From assembly GCA_934343915.1 (NCBI GenBank), contig CAKRIL010000008.1:22747-86746 (forward strand): a stretch of DNA of 64,000 nucleotides, read 5' to 3'. Source of the stretch: an uncultured Lachnospiraceae bacterium. Lineage in GTDB: Bacteria; Bacillota; Clostridia; Lachnospirales; Lachnospiraceae. The position numbers were made by a program, and so were the translations under genes. The notes under the pieces are model-generated. The model searched no databases. It was not told the origin of the DNA and saw only the letters and a program-made list of their open reading frames with translations. Below are positions 34,216 through 43,570 of the stretch, one piece after another. Position 1 is the stretch's first letter; each line of letters begins with the position of its first letter.

Positions 34216-35422
34216 CGAGGCAGTTGAAAAGCTGAGAGCATTTGGTCAGGAGCATGTACTTAAGTTCTATGATGAGCTGGATGACGATAAGAAAAGAGAG
34301 CTTCTTTCACAGATAGAGAGAACGGATTTTACGGTTATAGGACAGGCAGAAGCGGGCGGCAGACGCGGAAAAATAGCACCAATCAAGGCAATGACGATTC
34401 CTGAGATTGAGATGGGAAGAGGACGTTTTGAGCGAATCGGAATAGAGGCTGTGAGAGAGGGGAAGGTTGGAGCAGTTCTGTTGGCAGGAGGCATGGGGAC
34501 AAGGCTCGGCTCCGATGCACCGAAGGGCATGTACGATATCGGAATAAACAAGCATGTATATATTTTTCAGAGAGTTATTGAAAATCTTATGAAGGTCGTA
34601 GAAAAGACAGGGAACTATATACAGCTCTTTGTCATGACCAGCGAGAAGAATCATGATGCCACGGTCAATTTTTTCAGGGAGCATCACTACTTCGGCTACG
34701 ACAGTGAGTATATCGCGTTCTTTATGCAGGATATGGCACCTGCTGCGGACTATGACGGGAAGGTGTATATGGAGGCGAAGAGCTGTATAGCCACATCACC
34801 TAACGGCAACGGCGGCTGGTTCCTATCGATGAAGAAAAGCGGGCTCATGGAGCTGATTAAAAAGAGAGGTATTGAGTGGCTCAATGTGTTCGCAGTCGAC
34901 AATGTGCTTCAAAGCATAGCTGACCCCGTGTTCATCGGAGCAGTGCTTGAAGGTGGATATTCAGTAGGCTCTAAGGTAATAAGGAAGGTAAGCCCCGAGG
35001 AGAAGGTCGGAGTAATGTGTACGGAGGACGGAAGACCTTCGATTGTTGAATATATTGAGCTTACGCAGGACATGCTCACGCAAAAGGACGATAACGGAGA
35101 ATATGCGTATAATTTTGGCGTAATTCTCAATTATCTTTTTAAGGTGGATTGTCTCTTAGGACTTCTTGAAAGAAAGCTTCCATATCACAAGTCAGCGAAG
35201 AAGATTCCTTACATCAATGAGTCGGGCGAACCTGTGAAGCCTGAGGAACCGAACGGATATAAGTATGAGCAGTTCATACTCGACATGATACAGATGCTTG
35301 ACAGCTGTCTGCCGTTCGAGGTGGAACGCGAGAGGGAGTTCGCACCGATTAAGAACAAGACGGGGGTGGATTCCGTTGAGTCTGCGAGGGAGCTTCTGAT
35401 GAAGAACGGTGTAACGTTGTAG
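34205..35422 (+). CDS. UDPGP-family (UAP1-like) UDP-sugar pyrophosphorylase
   Basis: 405 residues; ATG 34205 chosen because ACGGAG lies 7 nt upstream. Resembles the UDP-N-acetylhexosamine/UDP-glucose pyrophosphorylases better known from eukaryotes: LLAGGMGTRLGSDAPKGMYDIG, PNGNGGWF, VDNVLQSIADPVFIG and GVMCTEDGRPSIVEYIEL all align in my memory with UAP1/AGX. The reaction would be sugar-1-P + UTP to UDP-sugar, for envelope or exopolysaccharide precursors. Coupling to the two-component genes suggests a link to envelope control. Exact sugar uncertain (GlcNAc or Glc). Confidence 0.82.
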   Translation: MNYNEAVEKLRAFGQEHVLKFYDELDDDKKRELLSQIERTDFTVIGQAEAGGRRGKIAPIKAMTIPEIEMGRGRFERIGIEAVREGKVGAVLLAGGMGTRLGSDAPKGMYDIGINKHVYIFQRVIENLMKVVEKTGNYIQLFVMTSEKNHDATVNFFREHHYFGYDSEYIAFFMQDMAPAADYDGKVYMEAKSCIATSPNGNGGWFLSMKKSGLMELIKKRGIEWLNVFAVDNVLQSIADPVFIGAVLEGGYSVGSKVIRKVSPEEKVGVMCTEDGRPSIVEYIELTQDMLTQKDDNGEYAYNFGVILNYLFKVDCLLGLLERKLPYHKSAKKIPYINESGEPVKPEEPNGYKYEQFILDMIQMLDSCLPFEVEREREFAPIKNKTGVDSVESARELLMKNGVTL

Positions 35423-35459
35423 AATATTTTGGGATAAAAGAAGATTACGGGGATGCGCA

Positions 35460-35499
35460 CTGCGGCGTACAATGCAGGTGTCGTAAGTGGCCGCCGCAG
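35460..35499. other. Inverted repeat between convergent genes
   Basis: CTGCGGCG and CGCCGCAG separated by 24 nt lie between the convergent pyrophosphorylase and GH43 genes. A terminator role is plausible but there is no T run. Confidence 0.35.
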
Positions 35500-35514
35500 G
35501 CGTGTTGATATTAG

Positions 35515-37473
35515 TTATATGCAGGTGTAGCTTGTAAATTCCGCGTATACAGGTAAAGAGCATTCAGCAGAAGCAGGAAGGTAAGCGTACATGCCGTGCA
35601 TTGCACCGGTGAAGCGCTTGCCTTTTTTCAGCCCCTCGTCACACAGATAATATACGTTTTCGAGTGTGCATACATGGCTGAATGCATCAGGTGATACATT
35701 GGCTTCAGATGTAACAGCCGAGTCAATGAGAGCATATGAAAAGCTTCTCTTAAGATAATCGGTATCTGTTCTGAATGTTATGCTTTGTACGGACTCGGAT
35801 AATAAGTTGAGCTCAACACATGCAGCGTCAGTGGTTGTGGTATCGATATGTTCACTTACCTTAAGCAGCAGTCTGCCGCTGTTGTTCACTACATTGAAGG
35901 TAAGATATGTATTTTCGTCATAGTAGCAGGTGATGCCGGATTCTCCGCCATCGAGCTTAAGAACCCCGCTGTCAAGCCTCAGGGAAGCCGTGACAGTGAA
36001 GCGGAAGGCTTCCTGCGGGCGAACAAGGATGTTGCGTGAGTACATTGTTGACAGCGGCATGCGTCCTGCACGAAGTGACAGACAGCCGTTGGCAATGCGG
36101 TATGCATCATCCTCAGGCACACGAACCCAGGACCATGAAGGTGACAGAGCAGCACCGAAGGAACCACTGCAGTCATTAGCGGCTTCAAAAGGATGGTCAG
36201 GAAGCTCGGGCTTCTTTGCAAGCGTGCTCGGTCCCTCAAGATTATTGACCATTGGCCAGCCGTCAGCAGTCCATGTGATTTTATCAAGCGCGGTCTCACG
36301 GCCGAGAAGACTGTACTTTCCGTCGACCTGTCTGCCGCAGAGATAAGGAATGTACCATTCGCCGCGAGGCGTACATACGGGCTTGCCGTGTCCGCAGCGC
36401 TGTATTCCTGCCTTCGGGTTGCTCTGACGCATTATCGGGTTAAAAGGACATGGCTCGTATACGCCGAACAGACTTCTGCTTCTTGCGACGGTTATGCGGT
36501 GACCCTCACCGGTTCCGCCCTCAGCCTGAAAAAGATAATACCAGCCGTCTTTTTTTATAAGATGCGAGCCCTCGGGGGCTCTTTTTTGACTGCCATAGTA
36601 GAGAAGTGTTGCAGGGCTGAGCTGTTTTTTTCCATCCTTGCTTATCTCGAATATTCTGGCACCGCGATTGAGGAGCATGTAGCGTCTGCCGTCATCATCA
36701 GTGAATATGGACGGGTCGATGCCGTCCTCGTCTATGAGAGAAGGTTCACAGTAAGGTCCCTCAGGCTTATCGGAGGATACGACCATCTGCTTTCGGTAGA
36801 CGGTTCCCGTGTCATTGAGCCTGTATGTGGCGGTGATATAGAATCTTCCGTCATAATATGAAATATCGGGAGCCCAGTAGCCGCGCCCGCCTTCAAGCTC
36901 ATTTATGCAAGCCCATTCCGGATTGGTTATTGCATGTCCGATTACCTCCCAGTGTATCAGGTCTTTTGAATGAGATATTGGAATGCACGGAAAATATATG
37001 AAGGATGAGTTGACCATGTAAAAATCATCACCCACGCATACGATTGAAGGGTCGGGATGCATTCCGGTGCGGATTGGATTGCGGTACATGTCGTTGATGT
37101 CGCCGTATTTCTCTTTAAAATATGCGATGACATCCAAGGCATTGGCTTCAACGGCAATATCATATGGGGTGACAAGGTCCTTATCACCTGATAGTCCTGA
37201 CATACCAAGCCTTTCAACTATATATTTTACAAGTTCAACATTGTTCGTCGGCACTGCATAGAACAGGGCGGTACGGTTGCTGGCATCAGTCTCATTGAAG
37301 CTCGCTCTCGAATACTCAACTATATATTTAAAAACATCAAGATTTCCCGTTGAGGCGGCGAGATTAGGAAGGGTAATGCCATTGTAGAGTTCATCTATAC
37401 AGGAAGGGTTTTCAATTTGAAGCTGCATTACAGCTTCAAGATTTCCTGAAAGTATTGCATCAGCCATTGTCAT
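35515..37473 (-). CDS. Ankyrin-repeat/GH43 fusion glycosidase
   Basis: 652 residues. Residues 1-125 read as about four ankyrin-like repeats (NGITLPNLAASTGNLDVFKYIVE; NRTALFYAVPTNNVELVKYIV; LVTPYDIAVEANALDVIAYF). A GH43 five-bladed propeller follows, with base Asp141 in HPDPSIV, Asp253 in GIDPSIF and acid Glu301 in APEGSHLIKK, typical of beta-xylosidase/alpha-L-arabinofuranosidase enzymes. The last 200 residues form a beta-sandwich as in GH43 two-domain members. No signal peptide. The ankyrin-GH43 join is in one uninterrupted frame. Start choice is uncertain between 37473 and 37467; the SD is weak. Confidence 0.88.
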   Translation of the reverse strand: MTMADAILSGNLEAVMQLQIENPSCIDELYNGITLPNLAASTGNLDVFKYIVEYSRASFNETDASNRTALFYAVPTNNVELVKYIVERLGMSGLSGDKDLVTPYDIAVEANALDVIAYFKEKYGDINDMYRNPIRTGMHPDPSIVCVGDDFYMVNSSFIYFPCIPISHSKDLIHWEVIGHAITNPEWACINELEGGRGYWAPDISYYDGRFYITATYRLNDTGTVYRKQMVVSSDKPEGPYCEPSLIDEDGIDPSIFTDDDGRRYMLLNRGARIFEISKDGKKQLSPATLLYYGSQKRAPEGSHLIKKDGWYYLFQAEGGTGEGHRITVARSRSLFGVYEPCPFNPIMRQSNPKAGIQRCGHGKPVCTPRGEWYIPYLCGRQVDGKYSLLGRETALDKITWTADGWPMVNNLEGPSTLAKKPELPDHPFEAANDCSGSFGAALSPSWSWVRVPEDDAYRIANGCLSLRAGRMPLSTMYSRNILVRPQEAFRFTVTASLRLDSGVLKLDGGESGITCYYDENTYLTFNVVNNSGRLLLKVSEHIDTTTTDAACVELNLLSESVQSITFRTDTDYLKRSFSYALIDSAVTSEANVSPDAFSHVCTLENVYYLCDEGLKKGKRFTGAMHGMYAYLPASAECSLPVYAEFTSYTCI

Positions 37474-37596
37474 AAAAAATACCTGCTTTCCTGATAATAA
37501 TATATGAGATAATTATAATATGCCGTGAAAAAATAAGAAAGAGAAGATTTTGCCGTCTTGTATATAATTTTCAGTAGTAAATGTATTCATTATTGG

Positions 37597-37616
37597 TATG
37601 GTAAATTTGTACCATA
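37597..37616. promoter_or_regulatory. Candidate operator upstream of the GGDEF/EAL gene
   Basis: Inverted repeat TATGGTA-N6-TACCATA, ending 5 nt before a TAAAAT -10-like box at 37622. No good -35 box is seen, which would suit an activator-dependent promoter. Confidence 0.4.
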
Positions 37617-37664
37617 TGTGGTAAAATATAGGAAACTTAACTTATGGATAAGGGGGTGATATGA

Positions 37665-40652
37665 ATGAACATAGATATAGAACATCGTTTTTTTGAGGTC
37701 CTTTGCAGAGATTATACAACAGTGAATTACGTTGACCTTATCAATGATACTGTTGAACCCCTGAAGATTGACTCGAATGCGAATGTTTCGAACATGTCCA
37801 ACATTCAGACTAACCGCAAGGCGAATTATACCGAAGTTATAACAAGTTATTGTACCAGATATGTAGAGGAATCGTTCAAAAAAGAATTTCTAAATATACT
37901 AAGCAGGGATAATCTGCTTAAGGAGCTGGCTGAGGGAGGAAGAGTCGTATACCGCTACGAAAGCATTCCAAACAGAGCGGGTCAGCACTATTTTGAAGCT
38001 CAGGTGGTCGGAATAGATGAGAATGATTTTGACGGAAGAGTTATTCTTGCATTTCATCACATAGACGATATCGTGACGCTAGAACAGAGATACCGCTGGG
38101 AGCTTGAAAAGATTGCCTACATAGATTCTCTCACCGGTCTTGAGAACAGAGCCGCCTTTACAAAGGAGCTTATGTCATATGATGATAACGAGAGTGCTGC
38201 ATGCGTGGTCGCTGATGTGAACAACTTGAAGCTGTGCAATGACAGATACGGGCATCTTGAAGGTGATAAGATAATATCCGATGCGGCTGAATGCATGTAC
38301 AATGCCTTTAAGGGGCTTGGAAAGTGTTACAGAATCGGCGGAGATGAGTTCTGTGTTCTGATTTCAAGAACACAGGCACCGGAGATACTTGCTTCACTTG
38401 GAAGGCTGGAGCAGCTTATTGCCGAGAAGAATGTACACAGGGTAATGCCTCTCTCCATAGCGTGCGGATATGCCGTGCGAGAGAGTGTGGACGAGAGTAT
38501 GGAACAGCTTTTTAACCGTGCAGATGAGATGATGTATGATGTAAAGTACAGAATGAAGAAGGAGTTCCCGGTATATTCTCAGGAGAGAATCAAGAATTAT
38601 CTGAATGTGCTTAGCGTTTTGAGTAAGTCCACGGATTCATACCTGTATCTGTGGGATATCGTAAGGGATGAGAATTGGTTCTTTGGTGATGTGGACAGGG
38701 ATTTTGCCCTCAGGGAAAAGGGAAAGCAGATGAACAAGACGGCGGATATGGAAGCTATAATCCATCCTGCCGATAAAAAACTGCTGCATGATGACTTGCA
38801 GCTTATTGTTCAAGGTAAAAAGCAGGTTCACAACATGAATTACCGCTGGATGAACCGTAATGGTGAGCCGGTGTGGATAAGCTGCAGGGGAACGGTAATA
38901 AATGATGACAAGGGTAAGCCGTTTGTCATGATAGGAATGGTATCAGATAAGAAATTGAAATGTATGTATCATCCGCTCACCAGGCTATTTAATAAGAATA
39001 AGATGCTTCTTGATTTGAGAGAGACATTTCTTAAAAAGGATAAGGGATATTTTATGTTCGTCGGGATTGATAACCTTGCAAATATCAATCTCAAGTTCGG
39101 AAGGAGCTATGGCGACGAGGTTATAAAGCACTGCGGAGAGGTTATGGAACGCTGTGTGCAGACTAAGAATATATGGCATGTGGAGAATAACTGCTTTGCG
39201 TTATATTTAGAAGTCGATTCACAGGAGGATGTGCAGGGAATATACGATGGACTTCAGAAGGAATTATCAGGCATGTGTACAATCTCGGCGGGAGTTGTAC
39301 CTGACAGTACCCGGATGTTTAAGGATGAAAACGACCTGTGTAGCTGTGCAGAGATGACCTATGAGAAGGCGAAGAGCACCGGAGCAGGTGTTATCAACTT
39401 CTTCTCACAGCAGGATTTGGAGAATCGAATAAGAACAATTAAGTTCCTTGAGGAGATGCAGGAGAGCGTTGACAATGGCTGCAAGGGCTTCTATCTGTGC
39501 TATCAGCCTCAGGTTAAGACCGGAAATTATCAGGTATACGGTGCGGAGGCATTGTTGCGTTATCATTCAGATACAAGAGGCGAGGTATATCCGGATGAAT
39601 TTATACCTCTGTTAGAGCAGTCCAAGCTTATAAATCAGGTTGGTATGTGGGTGCTTGAAAATGCCCTGATGCAGTGTGGAATATGGAGAGAACAGGTAAA
39701 GGATTTCAGGATAAGCGTGAACTTTTCCGCGATTCAGCTAAGAGAGAAGGATATTGCACAAAAGGTGCTTAAGCTTCTTGAGAAGACTGATATGCCGGGA
39801 AGTGCGCTGACAATTGAGATTACGGAATCCGTGCAGTTACAGAAGAACGAGAATTTCAGTGAGATACTGACACAGTTACGAGACGCAGGCATCGAGATAT
39901 CAATAGATGATTTCGGTACGGGATATGCGAGCATGGGATATCTTAAGAGCATGAATGTCAATGAGATAAAGATTGACAGGATGTTCGTAAAAGGTATCAA
40001 TGAGGCTACATACAATTACAGATTAATCAGCAATATGATTGAATTTGCCAAAAATAACTCCATCAGGATATGCTGTGAGGGTGTGGAGAGTATGCAGGAG
40101 CTCACAGTGCTTGAGGGACTGTCACCTAATCTTATACAGGGATATCTCTTCTCAAAGCCTTGCAGGAAGGAAGATTTTGAACATGCATTCATCGACAGTG
40201 CAAAGGATGAATACAGACAGCATATGGAGTATGTTCAGAAGCTGTACAAGTATAAGGACAGGATGCAGGTTATATATTTTAACACCAAGGATATACTTCG
40301 AAAGACTGATTTGGGACTGTGGATTATCCGCATTAATGAAGAAGAACAATACTATGAGATGCATGCGGATGAGACAATGGAGAGAATCATAGCCGTCGAC
40401 AGGAAGTATACGCCTCAGGAGTGCTACAAATACTGGTACGGCAGAATCAAAGAGGGTTACACCGATTATGTTGCGGAGAATGTGAAGAGGATGATGGAAT
40501 CAGACAAGGTTGTTCAGCTTCAATATCCTTGGATTCATCCTGAACTCGGTGAGGTGGTCGTAAGATGCAGCGGAAAGCGTGTGGAGGATTCGGACGGCTT
40601 CATCACGCTTGAGGGCTATCACAGAATTATCAGTAATATAGAAGAAACCTGA
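37665..40652 (+). CDS. GGDEF/EAL cyclic-di-GMP signalling protein with PAS-like domains
   Basis: 995 residues, no membrane helix, so cytosolic. Order: N-terminal PAS-like region (1-145), intact diguanylate cyclase with GGDEF at 225-229, PAS-like domain (about 325-430), a second, degenerate GGDEF-type domain with VENNC at 506-510 in place of the active-site loop, an EAL phosphodiesterase domain (EALLR at 628-632, FRISVNFSAIQL, IDDFGTGYASMGYL near 747) and a C-terminal PAS-like domain. It could both make and degrade c-di-GMP. A PilZ receptor protein is encoded at 63.1 kb. SD AGGGGGTG precedes the ATG. Confidence 0.93.
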   Translation: MNIDIEHRFFEVLCRDYTTVNYVDLINDTVEPLKIDSNANVSNMSNIQTNRKANYTEVITSYCTRYVEESFKKEFLNILSRDNLLKELAEGGRVVYRYESIPNRAGQHYFEAQVVGIDENDFDGRVILAFHHIDDIVTLEQRYRWELEKIAYIDSLTGLENRAAFTKELMSYDDNESAACVVADVNNLKLCNDRYGHLEGDKIISDAAECMYNAFKGLGKCYRIGGDEFCVLISRTQAPEILASLGRLEQLIAEKNVHRVMPLSIACGYAVRESVDESMEQLFNRADEMMYDVKYRMKKEFPVYSQERIKNYLNVLSVLSKSTDSYLYLWDIVRDENWFFGDVDRDFALREKGKQMNKTADMEAIIHPADKKLLHDDLQLIVQGKKQVHNMNYRWMNRNGEPVWISCRGTVINDDKGKPFVMIGMVSDKKLKCMYHPLTRLFNKNKMLLDLRETFLKKDKGYFMFVGIDNLANINLKFGRSYGDEVIKHCGEVMERCVQTKNIWHVENNCFALYLEVDSQEDVQGIYDGLQKELSGMCTISAGVVPDSTRMFKDENDLCSCAEMTYEKAKSTGAGVINFFSQQDLENRIRTIKFLEEMQESVDNGCKGFYLCYQPQVKTGNYQVYGAEALLRYHSDTRGEVYPDEFIPLLEQSKLINQVGMWVLENALMQCGIWREQVKDFRISVNFSAIQLREKDIAQKVLKLLEKTDMPGSALTIEITESVQLQKNENFSEILTQLRDAGIEISIDDFGTGYASMGYLKSMNVNEIKIDRMFVKGINEATYNYRLISNMIEFAKNNSIRICCEGVESMQELTVLEGLSPNLIQGYLFSKPCRKEDFEHAFIDSAKDEYRQHMEYVQKLYKYKDRMQVIYFNTKDILRKTDLGLWIIRINEEEQYYEMHADETMERIIAVDRKYTPQECYKYWYGRIKEGYTDYVAENVKRMMESDKVVQLQYPWIHPELGEVVVRCSGKRVEDSDGFITLEGYHRIISNIEET

Positions 40653-40679
40653 AAAAATAAAATATATACGGAGGACATC

Positions 40680-40979
40680 ATGGTAAAACACATTATATTA
40701 TGGAAGCTTAAGGAGCTTGACGACAATGAGAAGGAACTTGTCAAGGCAGGGATTAAGGAAGGTCTTGAAGGACTTGCAGGAAAGATTCCGGGACTTGTGG
40801 AGATACATGTGCACACGAACGGACTTGCAAGCTCCAATGCGGATGTGATGCTTGACTCAACCTTCACTGATGAGGAGGCACTTAAGGGCTACGCAGTGAA
40901 TCCTGCACATGTGGCTGTTGCGGACGGCAAGGTAAGACCTTATACGGCAGTCAGAACATGCCTCGATTTCGAGATATAA
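40680..40979 (+). CDS. Dabb-family (stress-responsive A/B barrel) protein
   Basis: 99 residues forming one ferredoxin-like alpha/beta-barrel unit; such proteins dimerise. Marks: opening VKHIILWKL with the conserved His, IPGLVEIHVHTN, and YAVNPAHVAVADGKVRP. The function of single-domain members is mostly unknown. GGAGG site, 27 nt after the GGDEF/EAL stop. Confidence 0.88.
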   Translation: MVKHIILWKLKELDDNEKELVKAGIKEGLEGLAGKIPGLVEIHVHTNGLASSNADVMLDSTFTDEEALKGYAVNPAHVAVADGKVRPYTAVRTCLDFEI

Positions 40980-40986
40980 TTTCTAT

Positions 40987-41015
40987 TTGACAAAACAGTA
41001 GAAAAAATATATCAT
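40987..41015 (+). promoter_or_regulatory. Predicted promoter of leuS
   Basis: TTGACA, 17 nt, TATCAT, giving a leader of about 100 nt. Confidence 0.6.
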
Positions 41016-41063
41016 ATCGATATGTGAGTCGGAAATACAGTTTCGGCACAAGCAAGCGGAACA

Positions 41064-41099
41064 CAAGCCCTTTCGTCTCTAACTGAGATGACAGGGCTT
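41064..41099 (+). terminator. Terminator-like hairpin in the leuS leader
   Basis: AAGCCCT pairs with AGGGCTT, with an inner CGTCTC/GAGATG helix, followed by ATTTATTTT and then the leuS SD. It could terminate upstream transcripts or act as an attenuator. There is no T-box consensus in this leader. Confidence 0.5.
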
Positions 41100-41121
41100 A
41101 TTTATTTTGGAGGTTAGAAAA

Positions 41122-43539
41122 ATGCAGCAGGAAGCTTATAATCACAAATCAATTGAGAAGAAATGGCAGAAGTACTGGGAGGAGCACCAGACATTCAAGA
41201 CGGATGTATGGGATTTCTCTAAGCCTAAGTACTATGTACTTGATATGTTTCCTTATCCTTCGGGAGTAGGTCTTCACGCAGGACATCCGGAAGGCTATAC
41301 GGCTACGGATATTATGTCAAGAATGAAGAGAATGCAGGGCTACAATGTTCTTCATCCGATGGGCTACGATTCCTTCGGACTTCCGGCAGAACAGTATGCA
41401 GTGTCAACAGGACATCATCCTAACGGTTTCACGGAGAGCAATATAGAGACATTCTCCAAGCAGCTTAAGGAGCTTGGCTTCGACTATGACTGGACGAAGA
41501 TGCTTGCAACGAGCGACCCTAAGTTCTATAAGTGGACACAGTGGATATTCAAGCAGCTCTACCTTGCAGGCTATGCTAAGCTTGTGGATATGCCTGTCAA
41601 CTGGTGTGAGGAGCTTGGAACCGTTCTCTCCAATGATGAGGTTATTGATGGAAAGTCCGAGAGAGGCGGCTATCCTGTAATAAGAAAGAATATGAAGCAG
41701 TGGGTTATCGACCAGCCGGCATTTGCCGAGAAGCTCCTTGAAGGTCTTGAGGAGATTGACTGGCCTGAGTCGACCAAGGACATGCAGAGACATTGGATTG
41801 GCAAGTCAGAAGGTGTTGAGGTTGATTTCAAGATTGTCGGAGGCGGAGAGTTCTCAATCTACACAACATGTATAGAGACAATCTATGGTATCACATTCAT
41901 GGTTCTCGCACCGGACGGACAGCTTGTAAAGGAGCTCATGCCGAGAATCGAGAACAAGGAAGAGGTTGAAGCTTATATTGCCGAGACTCTTAAGAAGAAT
42001 GACATGGACCGTACGGAGCTTAACAAGACCAAGTCAGGCTGTATGCTCAAGGGCATATATGCAGTTAATCCTGTCAATGGCAAGGAGGTGCCTGTATTTA
42101 TCGGTGATTTCGTACTTGCAAGCTATGGAACAGGTGCGGTTATGGCTGTTCCTACACATGACCAGAGAGATTTTGAGTATGCGGCAGCACATAACATTCC
42201 TATGATTCAGGTAATTGACGGAGCTGATGTGAGCGGGCATGCTTTTGAGAAGGGCGATTATCTCGGAAAGGGCTGCAAGCTCATCAATTCCGAGGAGTTC
42301 ACAGGTCTTACCGTTGAGGAGGCCAAGAAGGCAATCACGGATAAGCTTGTCGGAATGGGTATCGCAAGAAGAAAGGTTAATTATCACTTCCGTGAGTGGA
42401 TATTTGCAAGACAGAGATACTGGGGTGAGCCTGTACCTATCGTATATCTTGAGGACGGTTCAATCCATGTGCTTGCAGATGATGAGCTTCCGCTTGTACT
42501 CCCTGAGCTTGAGGATTACAAGGGAAAGAACGGTCAGGCACCTCTTGAGAATGCAACAGAGTGGAAGCAGTATAACCATAACGGCTTAAAGGGCAAGAGA
42601 GAGACATCTACAATGCCGGGCAGCGCAGGTTCAAGCTGGTACTACATGAGATATATCGACCCGGATAACGATAAGGAGTTCGCTAATCAGGAGCTTTTAA
42701 AGCACTGGATGCCTGTTGACTTATATATCGGCGGTCCTGAGCATGCGGTAGGACATCTTATGTATTCGAGAATATGGAACCGTTTCCTATATGACAAGGG
42801 ACTTTCGCCTGTCAAGGAGCCGTTCAAGAAGCTTGTACATCAGGGAATGATTCTCGGCTCTAACGGAATCAAGATGGGTAAGCGTTTCCCTGAGTTCGTT
42901 GTTAATCCTAGCGATATCGTAAGAGATTACGGTGCTGATACATTAAGACTTTATGAGATGTTCATGGGACCTCTTGAGGCATCCAAGCCATGGAGCGCAA
43001 CAGGTGTTGAGGGTGCTAAGAGATTCATCGTGAGAGTATGGAACTTCTTCACGAATCCTGAGAATATTTCCGATGCAAATAAGGAAGAGCTCACAATGCT
43101 TTATCATCAGACTGTAAAGAAGGTTACGAACGATTTCGAGAACCTTGCATTCAACACGGCAATCAGCCAGATGATGATATTTGTAAATCAGCTCTACAAG
43201 ACAGGAACATGCCCTAAGGAGTACGCAGAGGGCTTCATAAAGATGCTCGCATGTATCTGTCCTCATGTAGGCGAGGAGATATGGGCAGACTTCGGACATG
43301 ACAATACAATCGCTTACGAGGCATGGCCAAAGTATATCGAGGAGCTTACTGTTGAGGATGCTGTTGAGATCGCAGTTCAGATTAATGGTAAGACCAAGGG
43401 CGTTGTCAGAGTTTCCAAGGATGCGGATAAGGACACTGTTCTTGCGGCAGCCAAGGATGCGGTTAAAGAGAAGCTTACTCCTGACATTGTAAAGGAAATC
43501 TATGTTCCGGGTAAGATTGTCAATATTGTATGTAAGTAA
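41122..43539 (+). CDS. leuS: Leucyl-tRNA synthetase
   Basis: 805 residues from ATG 41122 (GGAGG 8 nt upstream; an in-frame TTG at 41107 overlaps the SD). Class I synthetase charging tRNA-Leu. HIGH-type motif MFPYPSGVGLHAGHPEGY, editing CP1 domain with GTGAVMAVPTHDQRDFEYA, WIFARQRYWGEPVP, and a catalytic loop that reads GSNGIKMGKRFPEF, so KMSKS is present as KMGKR. C-terminal ILQKTKGV-like anticodon region (IAVQINGKTKGVVRV). Confidence 0.97.
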   Translation: MQQEAYNHKSIEKKWQKYWEEHQTFKTDVWDFSKPKYYVLDMFPYPSGVGLHAGHPEGYTATDIMSRMKRMQGYNVLHPMGYDSFGLPAEQYAVSTGHHPNGFTESNIETFSKQLKELGFDYDWTKMLATSDPKFYKWTQWIFKQLYLAGYAKLVDMPVNWCEELGTVLSNDEVIDGKSERGGYPVIRKNMKQWVIDQPAFAEKLLEGLEEIDWPESTKDMQRHWIGKSEGVEVDFKIVGGGEFSIYTTCIETIYGITFMVLAPDGQLVKELMPRIENKEEVEAYIAETLKKNDMDRTELNKTKSGCMLKGIYAVNPVNGKEVPVFIGDFVLASYGTGAVMAVPTHDQRDFEYAAAHNIPMIQVIDGADVSGHAFEKGDYLGKGCKLINSEEFTGLTVEEAKKAITDKLVGMGIARRKVNYHFREWIFARQRYWGEPVPIVYLEDGSIHVLADDELPLVLPELEDYKGKNGQAPLENATEWKQYNHNGLKGKRETSTMPGSAGSSWYYMRYIDPDNDKEFANQELLKHWMPVDLYIGGPEHAVGHLMYSRIWNRFLYDKGLSPVKEPFKKLVHQGMILGSNGIKMGKRFPEFVVNPSDIVRDYGADTLRLYEMFMGPLEASKPWSATGVEGAKRFIVRVWNFFTNPENISDANKEELTMLYHQTVKKVTNDFENLAFNTAISQMMIFVNQLYKTGTCPKEYAEGFIKMLACICPHVGEEIWADFGHDNTIAYEAWPKYIEELTVEDAVEIAVQINGKTKGVVRVSKDADKDTVLAAAKDAVKEKLTPDIVKEIYVPGKIVNIVCK

Positions 43540-43570
43540 GGATTGAACGATTTATATAAGGAGGTTCGGT

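Noticed and set aside
41016..41121. T-box riboswitch in front of leuS
   Set aside because: No GGGTGG-ACCGCG core or specifier loop could be found; only a simple hairpin is present.
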